Virus record (IMG/VR): IMGVR_UViG_3300022821_000020
Coordinates: 1 to 62,246 of that record
Direction: 5' to 3' (one strand)
From: a virus
Length of the DNA: 62,246 nt
The notes under the pieces were generated by a model. The model did not search any database and was not told the origin of the DNA. It saw nothing but the letters and a program-made list of their open reading frames with translations. The translations under genes and the position numbers were made by a program. This document shows, piece after piece, positions 7,798-15,423 of this stretch (its first letter is position 1; every line of letters begins with the position of its first letter).

Positions 7798-8971
7798 GAA
7801 TCCAAATTTCCATAAACGAATTAGAAGTTACTCGTTCGGAGGCGCCTTCCATCCTAATTTGCAAGGAGGCTATTGTTGCTGGGGCTAATGGGTAGTAGGC
7901 CCCGATGCTTTCAACAACAGTTGGTGCAACAGTGGGGCCTGACTGCCCAACAAACCCACCCTTGTACCTTATGGAGTGAATGGCGTTAGTGCTTATTTGA
8001 GCGAACGTCAATTCCCCGAACAAACGCCTGGCACTTGTCAGTAGACCAGTTCCCGTGGCTGTGCCTGTTAGGGAAAATTGATTTACGCTGGTTGCAGACT
8101 GGTTGGTGGTACCTCTTCTTACGGTCCAGGCATATCTCGCTGTAGCATCACCGTTAATTCTTAAGATGATCCTAGAGTTGGCACTGCCAGAAGGGTTGGT
8201 GTTGACTCGAACCAACAAAGTTTTAGCAGTTGCTAGACGTGAATCACTGAATGTCAAAAAACCACTCCCATCTGGTGTCACCAATGCAATTCTCTTCATG
8301 GACAGCGCAGGTGTCAGCCAGTTTGGTGCCGCAGCACCTTTGCCATGAAGGAAAGAGCCCGACACACCTGCGGCCAATGGCTGCCATTTGGTGCCGTTGT
8401 AGTATTGAATATTGCCCACTAACGCCGAGCCAGAAATTAATCGTGGGTCAATGTCAGTGACAAAGCGATTGGCGGTGTCGACAGAACCAGAAGTCCCCAC
8501 AATAGCATTCTTCTCATTTTGTGTCAGAAGTCGGCCTCGTTCAATCGTGGTTATAACCTGGCCAGAACCCTCGTCTGTTATTGCGTCCAAGATTGCTTTA
8601 TTGGAATGCGTATGCCGTGACACGGTATTTGCAGCAACATCAACGTTTCCAGTCACACGATTCTCGGTGTAGTAGAGATTAGAAATACCTTCATTGATGT
8701 TGTCTGTGTCGAGAACAACCACACCTTGGTTGCTGTTTACTGAAATAACCAAATCCGTCCTGGTGACCTGGGCCCAGGAACCCGAGGCAAAAATAGCAGA
8801 ATCCCCAACACTCCAACTAGAAATTCCATCTAGGTTAATGGTTCCTGAGACGGTCACAATGTAATAATCACCCTCAGCTCCCACGCCTGAAACGAGGGCG
8901 AAATCACTCACGTGACGCCCATGTATGTATATTTCCAGACCAAATTTGCAGCGGGCGTAAACGAATCTCAT
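7790..8971 (-). CDS. Tail fibre or other virion structural protein (probable)
   Basis: About 393 residues from the ATG at 8971, preceded by AAAGGTGGC; an in-frame GTG at 9028 would add 19 residues. The sequence is rich in Gly, Ser, Thr, Asn and Val. It carries GDYYIVTVSGT, SWSVGDSAIFASG and NLYYTENRV elements common in phage tail-fibre or appendage proteins, with a beta-rich C-terminus. The minus strand and Ser/Thr-rich composition separate it from the surrounding early-type genes. Confidence 0.7.
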   Translation of the reverse strand: MRFVYARCKFGLEIYIHGRHVSDFALVSGVGAEGDYYIVTVSGTINLDGISSWSVGDSAIFASGSWAQVTRTDLVISVNSNQGVVVLDTDNINEGISNLYYTENRVTGNVDVAANTVSRHTHSNKAILDAITDEGSGQVITTIERGRLLTQNEKNAIVGTSGSVDTANRFVTDIDPRLISGSALVGNIQYYNGTKWQPLAAGVSGSFLHGKGAAAPNWLTPALSMKRIALVTPDGSGFLTFSDSRLATAKTLLVRVNTNPSGSANSRIILRINGDATARYAWTVRRGTTNQSATSVNQFSLTGTATGTGLLTSARRLFGELTFAQISTNAIHSIRYKGGFVGQSGPTVAPTVVESIGAYYPLAPATIASLQIRMEGASERVTSNSFMEIWILS

Positions 8972-9082
8972 GCCACCTTTCGTTTCAAGCGCAAAGGCAC
9001 AAGTTGGATCGAAGACCACAAGGTTCACCTCTATCTGGTGCCCGCTTCAAAGTGAGTAAACGCACACGTGTTGATTATAGGG

Positions 9083-9111
9083 TTTACAACCACAAGGGTT
9101 AGTGTTAGATT
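9083..9111 (+). promoter_or_regulatory. Sigma70-like promoter, ancestral nadV promoter
   Basis: TTTACA (9083-9088), 17-base spacer ending in TGT, and TAGATT (9106-9111). It lies upstream of the first copy of the nadV 5' end, so it was probably the nadV promoter before the HNH gene inserted; it would now drive the endonuclease gene and nadV together. AGTGT...ACACT symmetry overlaps the -10 region. Confidence 0.55.
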
Positions 9112-9137
9112 GACACTAGAGACAATTGAATGTTGAA

Positions 9138-9207
9138 GCAGCATTCCAGGAGACAAAATGAAAATCCTACCAAATAGAAGATACCACAAAACTCCGAGAC
9201 CCCTTAG
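9138..9207 (+). repeat. 70-bp direct repeat, left copy (nadV leader and first codons)
   Basis: Identical over 70 bases to 9940-10009. It contains the nadV Shine-Dalgarno (CCAGGAGAC), the ATG and the first 16 codons. This copy diverges from the nadV sequence at position 9208. Confidence 0.97.
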
Positions 9208-9229
9208 GAGTATCCTGCTGACAGCATGA
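9158..9229 (+). pseudogene. Truncated duplicate of the nadV 5' end (23 codons)
   Basis: ATG at 9158 starts the same MKILPNRRYHKTPRPL peptide as NadV, then departs into seven unrelated residues and stops at TGA 9227-9229, overlapping the HNH gene ATG (ATGA). It keeps the strong nadV ribosome binding site, so its likely role is to deliver ribosomes to the endonuclease gene by coupling. It cannot make enzyme. Confidence 0.85.
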
Positions 9230-9963
9230 AAAAGTGTTCTAAATGTAGGAATGAAAAGCCAGCTGAACAGTTTGGTAAAAACAAATCTGCAAAAGACGGT
9301 AGGCAGTTTTGGTGTAAGTGTTGTCGAAAAAAACGATACGAGCAGAATCGATCAAGCATTCTTGCAGAAGCACATGAACGTCGATGGCCCAATGGGAAAC
9401 CAGAAGTAAGTACAAGGATTAAGAATATCACAGGTCAAAGATTTGGCAAACTTATGGCTGTTTCGATGACAAATAACAGGCAGCCTGATGGTTCAGTCGT
9501 TTGGCGGTGCAAGTGTGATTGTGGAAACGAATGTGAAGCTCCTGGAGTATATTTGAGGTCTGGCAAGAAGAAATCATGCGGCTGTTTGTTTCTTGAGTTT
9601 TATGAGAAACAAGGAAAAAGGTACAAGGAAATAAGTGGTGCATTTTGGTGCAGCTATAGAAATCATGCCAAACAACTTGGAAGAGAGTTCTCCATAACCA
9701 TGAAAGAAGCATGGAAAATTTGGGAGAACCAAAATGGGTACTGTGCACTTTCTGGAGTAAGGCTCAGCTTTGCCCAGTGCTCTGCAAAGGGCGGGTTTAA
9801 GCTCCAAACAGCTTCAATGGACCGAATAGATTCAACCCAGGGCTATTTCAAAGAAAATATTCAATGGGTTCATAAGGAGATAAACCTTATGAAGCAAACA
9901 CACACCGACGAAAAATTTATTGAGTGGTGCAACGTAGTTGCAGCATTCCAGGAGACAAAATGA
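9226..9963 (+). CDS. HNH homing endonuclease with zinc fingers
   Basis: 245 residues. An N-terminal zinc ribbon is formed by CSKC and CKCC, a second Cys cluster by CKCDCG and SCGC (GQRFGKL start), and a C-terminal HNH region runs from NGYCALSGV through SMDRIDSTQGY and NIQWVHKEIN. These are the usual parts of free-standing phage HNH endonucleases. Its last seven codons and stop lie inside the repeated nadV leader, and its TGA overlaps the nadV ATG (ATGA at 9960-9963). It would nick or cut an uninterrupted nadV in a competing phage and spread by gene conversion. Confidence 0.92.
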   Translation: MKKCSKCRNEKPAEQFGKNKSAKDGRQFWCKCCRKKRYEQNRSSILAEAHERRWPNGKPEVSTRIKNITGQRFGKLMAVSMTNNRQPDGSVVWRCKCDCGNECEAPGVYLRSGKKKSCGCLFLEFYEKQGKRYKEISGAFWCSYRNHAKQLGREFSITMKEAWKIWENQNGYCALSGVRLSFAQCSAKGGFKLQTASMDRIDSTQGYFKENIQWVHKEINLMKQTHTDEKFIEWCNVVAAFQETK

Positions 9964-10009
9964 AAATCCTACCAAATAGAAGATACCACAAAACTCCGAG
10001 ACCCCTTAG
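9940..10009 (+). repeat. 70-bp direct repeat, right copy (functional nadV start)
   Basis: Perfect second copy of 9138-9207. It encodes the last residues of the HNH protein (AAFQETK), the nadV ribosome binding site GGAG at 9951-9954 and the first 16 NadV codons. Confidence 0.97.
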
Positions 10010-11549
10010 ATCCGACGCCTATACGGTTTGTGGCTATACTTTTGAAAGTGCTGAGGCAACGGAGCAGTCAAAGTATTATGGAATGTTCCGCAAGTTTCCC
10101 CACCGCCACGAGCCAACTTATAGCCCTGCCGACGAACGTATTGTTTTCGCTGGACTACAGCCGCTCGTAGACCAACTTTTCTACGAACCAATCACACATG
10201 AGGAAATCGACGAAACGGTTGCCTTCCTGAAGGGTCGCAAGGTCAAAAACGATGGAACATTTGCAGACTTTGAGTTTCCCGAGGCGTTGTGGCGGCGGGT
10301 GGTTGATGAAAAGGGGGGCTGGCTCCCTCTTCGAGTTGAGGGCATGCCTGAAGGCTCCGTGGTCTACCCACATGAGCCTTTCCTGCGAGTGACAGCGACC
10401 GAGACAGGGTTCGGGCCTCTTGTTCCTTGGTTTGAGTCGACACTTCTTCACGTGTGGGCTGCAACTGAGCGTCTCACGGCTGCAAGACACTTTTTGAAGC
10501 ATACCTTTGAGTTGATTCGTCGGTATGAGCCTGAAACGGTCTCAGACGAGGAATGCCTGTTTTTTGCCCGTGTAATGATTCACGATTTTGGTGATCGTGC
10601 AGGTGCTTCTCCGATGGAGTCGGAACTTGTAAGCCGAGTGCACAACTACGTTTGGTTTGGCACGGATACTTTCCGAGCAGCTTACCAGAACTGGAAAAAC
10701 GGCGCCCCTGCGGCCTTCGGGTCATCCGTAAAGGCCCTTGCTCACCGTATTGTTCAAGGGTATGCTGAGGAAACGGATTGTTACAATACAATGTACCACT
10801 CAGCAGACGGCAACGAGCTACTTAGCATGGTTGGTGATTGTTATGATTACTGGAGCGCCCTGGAGAAGGACCTTATTCCTCTGGCACTCAAGGCTAAAAA
10901 CAGTGCGACCGATAACGCAAATACCATTGTTGCCCGACCCGATTCTGGTGATTCAGTTGACATGGTTCTTGGAACGCTCCAACGAGCGCATGCCGCTGGC
11001 TTGATGGAGGACCACCTGTGTGCAGATGGTATTACTCGTCATGTAGCAACAAACCTTCGTTACATTGTCGGGAACGGCGAGTCGTTTGATTCGGTTCTTC
11101 AAATCACAAACGCCGCCCTCGATGCTGGGTTCGTGCCTTGGCGTTGTGGAATTTATGGTATTGGTGGACACCTGCGAAACAACATCAACCGAGACCATAT
11201 GAGTACAAAGTTTGCTCTTTGTGCCGTCGGTGAAGACGAACGCCCTGTCATCAAGCTGAGCAACACACCTGGGAAACAAACACTCCCTGATTGCCATGTG
11301 CTCCGAGATGACATCGCTCTTACAACTGGTGTTACACTTGTGACTCCAGGTGAAGTAGGGGTGGATGCTTTGGTCACCTACTATGACGGTTCGCTTGAGG
11401 AACCTTTTGGCTCTGGGTTCACAGATGACTTTTTGACTTGCGAAGCTAGAGTTGTTCGTGAATTCGATGAAATGCCGCTGACTGGCGGGAAGCGTTCTGA
11501 ACTGCTTCAGGGCCAGGTTGAACATCTAATCGAACACTATCGAGGATAA
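9960..11549 (+). CDS. nadV: Nicotinamide phosphoribosyltransferase
   Basis: 529 residues from the ATG at 9960 with GGAG five bases upstream; a start further upstream would lie within the HNH gene. Family motifs seen: HDFGDRAGASP, ARPDSGD (phosphate and ribose binding) and YGIGGHL. The length is slightly above the roughly 460-490 usual for NAMPT. It joins nicotinamide and PRPP to give NMN, the first step of NAD+ salvage. With the CinA-like and NMNAT-like genes just downstream it forms an NAD+ reconstitution cassette, a type known to counter host defences that deplete NAD+. Confidence 0.96.
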   Translation: MKILPNRRYHKTPRPLRSDAYTVCGYTFESAEATEQSKYYGMFRKFPHRHEPTYSPADERIVFAGLQPLVDQLFYEPITHEEIDETVAFLKGRKVKNDGTFADFEFPEALWRRVVDEKGGWLPLRVEGMPEGSVVYPHEPFLRVTATETGFGPLVPWFESTLLHVWAATERLTAARHFLKHTFELIRRYEPETVSDEECLFFARVMIHDFGDRAGASPMESELVSRVHNYVWFGTDTFRAAYQNWKNGAPAAFGSSVKALAHRIVQGYAEETDCYNTMYHSADGNELLSMVGDCYDYWSALEKDLIPLALKAKNSATDNANTIVARPDSGDSVDMVLGTLQRAHAAGLMEDHLCADGITRHVATNLRYIVGNGESFDSVLQITNAALDAGFVPWRCGIYGIGGHLRNNINRDHMSTKFALCAVGEDERPVIKLSNTPGKQTLPDCHVLRDDIALTTGVTLVTPGEVGVDALVTYYDGSLEEPFGSGFTDDFLTCEARVVREFDEMPLTGGKRSELLQGQVEHLIEHYRG

Positions 11550-11560
11550 TAAGGTTTCTT

Positions 11561-11821
11561 GTGAAAATCAACATTGAACTAGAATTTGAGCTTACTGATG
11601 TGTGGGTTGATGCGACTAAGGCAGAAATTAGCCAGCACCTATGGGATCTAATAGTCAAAGACCCACATGTTACAGTGCTTAACAAGGTTTGTCAGTCAAT
11701 GGCTGACAAGTACCTTGAAGAAACCATGAGGGAAGCTTTAATTGCGTCTTATCGTGATGATGCGAAGCTCTTGAAGTCGGGTAAAATTCTCTCCATTACC
11801 AAGGAAGACGGATCGGGGTGA
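11561..11821 (+). CDS. Unknown protein within the NAD cassette, 86 aa
   Basis: GTG start at 11561 preceded by AAGG; stop overlaps the next ATG (GTGAATATG region). Mixed alpha-helical composition with no recognised motif. Its place between nadV and the CinA-like gene suggests it belongs to the same transcript; a role in NAD metabolism is not shown by sequence. Confidence 0.6.
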   Translation: MKINIELEFELTDVWVDATKAEISQHLWDLIVKDPHVTVLNKVCQSMADKYLEETMREALIASYRDDAKLLKSGKILSITKEDGSG

Positions 11822-12351
11822 ATATGGATTTTAATGAAGTTGAAAAAAAGGTAGCAGCCTACAAAGGCAACAAGGTTGCTATTATTGTAACAGGTGGAGG
11901 CCAGGGCATCGCCCAGCTTTCAACTATTCCAGGTGTGAGCAAGGTTTTGCATTCAATTATCATTCCATACTCATACGAGGAGTCGGAGCGCCTCATCGAC
12001 GATGAGCTTGGCAAGGGGACAGGAAAGTCTTATACCGAGAAGGCAGTTTCGGAAAGTTCAGCTGAACTACTCTGTCTTAGTGGACTATATCGGTGGGCAA
12101 ACTGTAAGGTGATTGCTTGTACGGCTGCTACGACCACTAACAGATGGCGACGTGGTGTGAATCAGGCATTTATTGCGACTGGTAGAAACTTAGGAGGTGA
12201 AAAGCCAATTGACCATCACCATCTTAAGTTCAGCAAGCTCTTGGAAGAGGACCACAAAACGCCAGGAGGGTATGCCTCTTGGAAGCGTCGTGACGAAGAT
12301 CGTCAGATCACGGAGTACATTTTAAAACTCATTTTTGGTGAAGGACGATGA
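11818..12351 (+). CDS. CinA-like domain protein (PncC-related)
   Basis: 177 residues. TGGGQGIAQLSTIPGVSKVL and a following VPYS-like IIPYS resemble the CinA C-terminal fold, the nicotinamide-nucleotide amidase family. The TGGG version rather than TGG suggests the divergent branch that, in plants, is fused ahead of a nucleotidylyltransferase. Here that partner is the next gene, coupled by ATGA. It may hydrolyse or bind NMN, or scaffold the NMNAT step; enzymatic activity is inferred. Confidence 0.7.
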   Translation: MNMDFNEVEKKVAAYKGNKVAIIVTGGGQGIAQLSTIPGVSKVLHSIIIPYSYEESERLIDDELGKGTGKSYTEKAVSESSAELLCLSGLYRWANCKVIACTAATTTNRWRRGVNQAFIATGRNLGGEKPIDHHHLKFSKLLEEDHKTPGGYASWKRRDEDRQITEYILKLIFGEGR

Positions 12352-12974
12352 ATCTCGAACAAGCGTACAAGCGGTTGCTGGTTGATAGCAGTTTCAGTTT
12401 TTTGGTTACAAAAGATGGTGAGCATGTTAGTTGGGCAGACTATCCTGATAAAGTTAACCTCACTGAAGCACAGACTAAGGTATGCACCCACGTAGTTCCT
12501 GGCTCGTTTAACCCTCTTCATTCGGGTCACAAAGCAATTTACGAAGCAAGCCATTGGGCTCCAGAACTGACTTTTTTTGAGATCTCAATCCAGCGAGTCG
12601 ACAAGGATATGGTTTCGTTTGAGGAGTTGGTGGAAAGACTTGAGCAATTCAAGGGATATGCACCTGTTATTGTGGGCCGAGCTGGTAGGTTCATAGAAAA
12701 GATTGGCACGTATTTGGAGCACACCAAGGAATTAGTTTTTCATGTGGGCATAGACACAATTACCCGTATGAGGGATGATTATGCTACAACAGGTATCCAG
12801 GGATTAAATGCTAAATTTGTTGTCCATGATCGTATTGTGGATGGTAGGCTGAAATCTTTGAAGACTGAATTTGGCAGGCGAGTCCCTTTCAATTGTGTGT
12901 CTAGCCCAGTAGTACGATCGCCTGAGAATCTATCGATTTCATCATCTAAGATTCGCAGCGAAGAGAAACACTAG
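12348..12974 (+). CDS. NMNAT-like nucleotidyltransferase
   Basis: 208 residues. The HxGH signature is H58-S-G-H61 in PGSFNPLHSGH, and the C-terminal ISSSKIRS matches the ISSTxIR motif. These define the cytidylyltransferase-like superfamily, and the context (NadV two genes upstream, CinA-like protein directly coupled) favours NMN adenylyltransferase: NMN + ATP to NAD+. NadV plus NMNAT is the gene pair described for phage NAD+ reconstitution pathway 2. Confidence 0.85.
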   Translation: MNLEQAYKRLLVDSSFSFLVTKDGEHVSWADYPDKVNLTEAQTKVCTHVVPGSFNPLHSGHKAIYEASHWAPELTFFEISIQRVDKDMVSFEELVERLEQFKGYAPVIVGRAGRFIEKIGTYLEHTKELVFHVGIDTITRMRDDYATTGIQGLNAKFVVHDRIVDGRLKSLKTEFGRRVPFNCVSSPVVRSPENLSISSSKIRSEEKH

Positions 12975-12982
12975 TCAATCGG

Positions 12983-13011
12983 TTAAATTAGTCTTGCTCT
13001 CATGGTACAGT
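12983..13011 (+). promoter_or_regulatory. Sigma70-like promoter for the SPFH gene pair
   Basis: TTAAAT (12983-12988), 17-base spacer ending CATGG, TACAGT (13006-13011). Transcription would start near 13018, giving a 10-base leader containing GAGG before the ATG at 13028. Confidence 0.6.
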
Positions 13012-13027
13012 GAACTATGAGGAAAAT

Positions 13028-13216
13028 ATGTTTTACGTTCTTATCATGATCGTTGCTCTAATGAACATCGGTCTTCTCGGCTTTTATGGGGCACACATCT
13101 ATTACACAGAACGACTTTTGAAGATGCGAAAGATTTCTGTGGAGCATGCTCCTACATACATGCTCGAAGATGAATTAAATAAAAGAAAAGCCTTGAGAGC
13201 TTCAGCATACCGCTGA
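13028..13216 (+). CDS. Small single-pass membrane protein, 62 aa
   Basis: ATG at 13028 with GAGG upstream is preferred over a GTG at 13010 that would precede the predicted transcript start. Residues about 2-26 form one hydrophobic helix; the rest is hydrophilic with several basic residues. It is 12 bases upstream of the SPFH gene, so it may be a membrane partner of that protein. No family recognised. Confidence 0.7.
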   Translation: MFYVLIMIVALMNIGLLGFYGAHIYYTERLLKMRKISVEHAPTYMLEDELNKRKALRASAYR

Positions 13217-13228
13217 CATGGAGAAATA

Positions 13229-14206
13229 ATGATTTATATTGCTATCGTCCTTTTTGTATTGGCCATTTGTGCTTTTATTGTGTCCGCCTTCCTAAAGGAA
13301 GGCGTGGGTTTTGTTCGCTTGGGTGGAGTTGGAGGTATTATCTTGACGCTTGTTTTTGGCGGGCTTTCGTCGGCAGCTACAGTGCAACCTGGGCATGTAG
13401 GGGTGCCGATTCTCTTTGGCTCCGTTCAGGAGTACACCTACGATGAAGGTTTCCACTTTGTTAATCCCTTCGCCATCATTGAGGAGATGTCAATTCAAAC
13501 TGAGACAGTGACAATGGCCAACGAGTCTAGTCTCCATGCAATGTCAAGTGACCAGCTGTCTATGACCTTGGATGTATCTGTATTATACCACCTGAATCCT
13601 GCCGAAGCACCTGGCGTTCGTCGTTTCATGCCGACCTATCGAAGTCGTGTTGTTGAACCATCTGTTCGAACCGCCGTCCGTGAGGCGGTCCGAGAGTTTG
13701 ATGCGGTGGCAGCGGTCTCAACTTCACGTGATGAACTCGGCACAGAAATGATTCGACTAGTTCGTTCACGAATTGCGAATGCATTAGAACAGCGTGAATT
13801 AGAGTCGCTTTCTATTCATATTGACGATGTTCAGCTCCGCAATATTTCGCTTCCACCTGAAATCCGTGAGTCGATCGCACAAGTTCAGAGGCAAAGACAG
13901 CTCGGAAATGAGCGGGAGCAGTCAATCCGTACAGCCAACCAGGAAGCCGAGCGTGCAACTGCTGAGGCCGAGGGCCAGCGTCGTGTGGCAATCATCCAAG
14001 CCCAGCGTGATGCCGAATCTCGTCTAATCCGTGTTCACGCCGAAGCGGAAGCCAACCGAGCCTTGAACGCCTCACTCACGCCACTACTTCTTCGTCTTCG
14101 TGCCATTCAGGCCACACAGGCGATCACGACAAACGAGCATACTAGAACTGTTATTCTGGGCAGCGGCGACTCACAGACACCTCTAATCATGAATTTGGGC
14201 CAGTAG
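13229..14206 (+). CDS. SPFH/Band 7 (prohibitin-like) membrane protein
   Basis: 325 residues. Two N-terminal hydrophobic segments (about 3-22 and 29-50) are followed by PGHVGVPILFG, a Band 7 domain, and a long Ala/Glu/Arg/Gln coiled coil (about 220-285). This is the organisation of prohibitins, HflK/HflC and stomatins, which form large membrane rings and often control FtsH or lipid microdomains. A phage copy may act on host membrane proteases or protect the membrane. Preceded by GGAGAAATA. Confidence 0.9.
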   Translation: MIYIAIVLFVLAICAFIVSAFLKEGVGFVRLGGVGGIILTLVFGGLSSAATVQPGHVGVPILFGSVQEYTYDEGFHFVNPFAIIEEMSIQTETVTMANESSLHAMSSDQLSMTLDVSVLYHLNPAEAPGVRRFMPTYRSRVVEPSVRTAVREAVREFDAVAAVSTSRDELGTEMIRLVRSRIANALEQRELESLSIHIDDVQLRNISLPPEIRESIAQVQRQRQLGNEREQSIRTANQEAERATAEAEGQRRVAIIQAQRDAESRLIRVHAEAEANRALNASLTPLLLRLRAIQATQAITTNEHTRTVILGSGDSQTPLIMNLGQ

Positions 14207-14255
14207 TTGAACTGAATTTCAGGCAACGTACCTTGGGCTGAGGAGTTATTTTTGA

Positions 14256-14495
14256 ATGAGTAAGAAAAAGGGACAGGACGTTGAAGTAGCTGAGAAGCTA
14301 ATCCACGAGAAAGCAGTCAGCGAGAAGGAATTCTGGTATACTGCTCCTGATACAGGTCAGAGGGTTTTGACTGCCTATTTTTTATGTCATCGAGGCTATT
14401 GCTGTCGGTCAAATTGCAGGTGGTGCCCTTATGGGTTTGTGAAAGGTGAAGATTGGAATGGGCGGAACGATAGTGAGAAATGTGAAGAGGAATGA
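14256..14495 (+). CDS. Cys-rich DUF5522-like small protein, 79 aa
   Basis: The cluster RGYCCRSNCRWCPYGF with the preceding TAYFL matches the CC-x3-C-x2-CPYG signature of the small DUF5522-type proteins, which likely bind metal. Start ATG at 14256 with GAGGAG 12-17 bases upstream. Its 3' end overlaps the next gene by about 50 bases. Confidence 0.7.
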   Translation: MSKKKGQDVEVAEKLIHEKAVSEKEFWYTAPDTGQRVLTAYFLCHRGYCCRSNCRWCPYGFVKGEDWNGRNDSEKCEEE

Positions 14496-14757
14496 AATCT
14501 TCACGGTAAAATTGGATGAGCCTGCGGCAGCTGGGTACCAGTGGCGAATGCTTCCACAGAAAAACTTGGAGATTTGTGGAGTGCGTTCAGAGGTCCAAGA
14601 TGAAGAGGCGGTAGGAGGCAACATCACTAAAGTCTTTTTCATCAAAGCAGAAGAGGTTGGGGAGTACGAGTTGATTTTCAACCTAATTCGGCCATGGGAG
14701 AAAAATAATCCTGTGCAGCATTATCATGAACATATAGATGTTTCGGAGGACAGATGA
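14446..14757 (+). CDS. Chagasin-family (I42) cysteine protease inhibitor
   Basis: 103 residues if the GTG at 14446 is used, 99 from the ATG at 14458. The three loops that insert into papain-type proteases are visible: AAAGYQW (the NPTTGYxW loop), VGGNITKVF (GxGG loop) and LIRPWEK (RPWE loop). No signal peptide, so it acts in the cytoplasm. Chagasins block C1 cysteine proteases; a phage copy suggests defence against a host cysteine protease or protection of a phage protein. Coupled to GroES by ATGA. Confidence 0.88.
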   Translation: MKIGMGGTIVRNVKRNEIFTVKLDEPAAAGYQWRMLPQKNLEICGVRSEVQDEEAVGGNITKVFFIKAEEVGEYELIFNLIRPWEKNNPVQHYHEHIDVSEDR

Positions 14758-15026
14758 CATTTCAAATTGAACCAATTTACAAGCAGGTAATCCTGCAAGC
14801 AATCGAAGAAGAAGACAACCACGGTTTTATCGTTCCCGAGCAGCTCAAGAAAAAGCGCCTGGCTGAAGTAATCGCAGTGGGTCCCAAAGTAGAGCAAGTA
14901 TCTGCGGGTGACACAGTCGCCTTCAGACCACAGTTGGTTCAGGAACTAGAGCTTGATGGACAGAAATACCTAGTATCTGAGGAACACACCCTTTTATGCA
15001 TTATCAGGGAAAAGGCTGATGAGTGA
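14754..15026 (+). CDS. GroES-like co-chaperonin
   Basis: 90 residues with the Cpn10 fold signature: GFIVPEQLKKKRLAEVIAVG, GDTVAFRP, DGQKYLVSEEH. It is slightly shorter than bacterial GroES (about 97). By analogy with T4 gp31 it would cap the host GroEL chamber to fold phage proteins. ATGA overlap with the chagasin gene and TGATGAG overlap with the next gene indicate a coupled operon. Confidence 0.92.
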   Translation: MTFQIEPIYKQVILQAIEEEDNHGFIVPEQLKKKRLAEVIAVGPKVEQVSAGDTVAFRPQLVQELELDGQKYLVSEEHTLLCIIREKADE

Positions 15027-15423
15027 AAGTGAAACACAGGATCCTAGAAACTTCTTGAAGAAAGGCGACTTGAAGTACGGTGAAGCATACCGTACAACCA
15101 AGGCATGGACCTGGTCTGACTACGACAAAAAAATGGCGAAAGTGATAGTTCCAGCGGACGAACTTCTCATTTATCGTATTTCCGAATCGGTTCGCAAGGA
15201 TGCTGAACATGTCATGTTTGTTTGGCTTTCACAGAGAATTACAATTTGCCTACTAGCAACTGAAACAGCAATCATATATGTTAGGCATAGGGATTGGGAT
15301 GAACGACACAACAGTCTTGACATTACGGAAAGAGAAGATGATACAGGGAAAATCAAACTCATCCCCAGGGGAACCTTTGGGGAAGATTCAGCAACTGCTA
15401 AAAATGAATCCAGGGATTCGTGA
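15019..15423 (+). CDS. SH3-like family small protein, 134 aa
   Basis: FLKKGDLKYGEAYRT followed by PADELLIYRISE, MFVWLSQ and AIIYVR fits the recurring small beta-barrel pattern of the window. Function unknown. It overlaps GroES by 8 bases and the next gene by about 86 bases, so the C-terminal tail may be dispensable. Confidence 0.65.
   Translation: MSESETQDPRNFLKKGDLKYGEAYRTTKAWTWSDYDKKMAKVIVPADELLIYRISESVRKDAEHVMFVWLSQRITICLLATETAIIYVRHRDWDERHNSLDITEREDDTGKIKLIPRGTFGEDSATAKNESRDS

Larger units (their letters stand above)
9208..10009 (+). mobile_element. HNH homing-endonuclease insertion with 70-bp target duplication
   Basis: An 802-bp unit (endonuclease gene plus one copy of the duplicated nadV start) interrupts the nadV 5' region. 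Because the duplicated segment includes the ribosome binding site and the first codons, the downstream nadV frame is intact. Removing 9208-10009 would restore a single uninterrupted nadV behind its promoter. No intron or intein features are seen; this is a free-standing homing gene. Confidence 0.85.

Noticed and set aside
9208-9939. Insertion sequence or transposon carrying the HNH gene
   Set aside because: No terminal inverted repeats and no transposase; the flanking repeat is 70 bases of the target gene itself, far longer than a transposon target duplication.
14256-14757. Frameshift fusion of the DUF5522-like and chagasin genes
   Set aside because: Both proteins are complete by their own family patterns; the 50-base overlap is simply long, and start positions inside it are available for the second gene.
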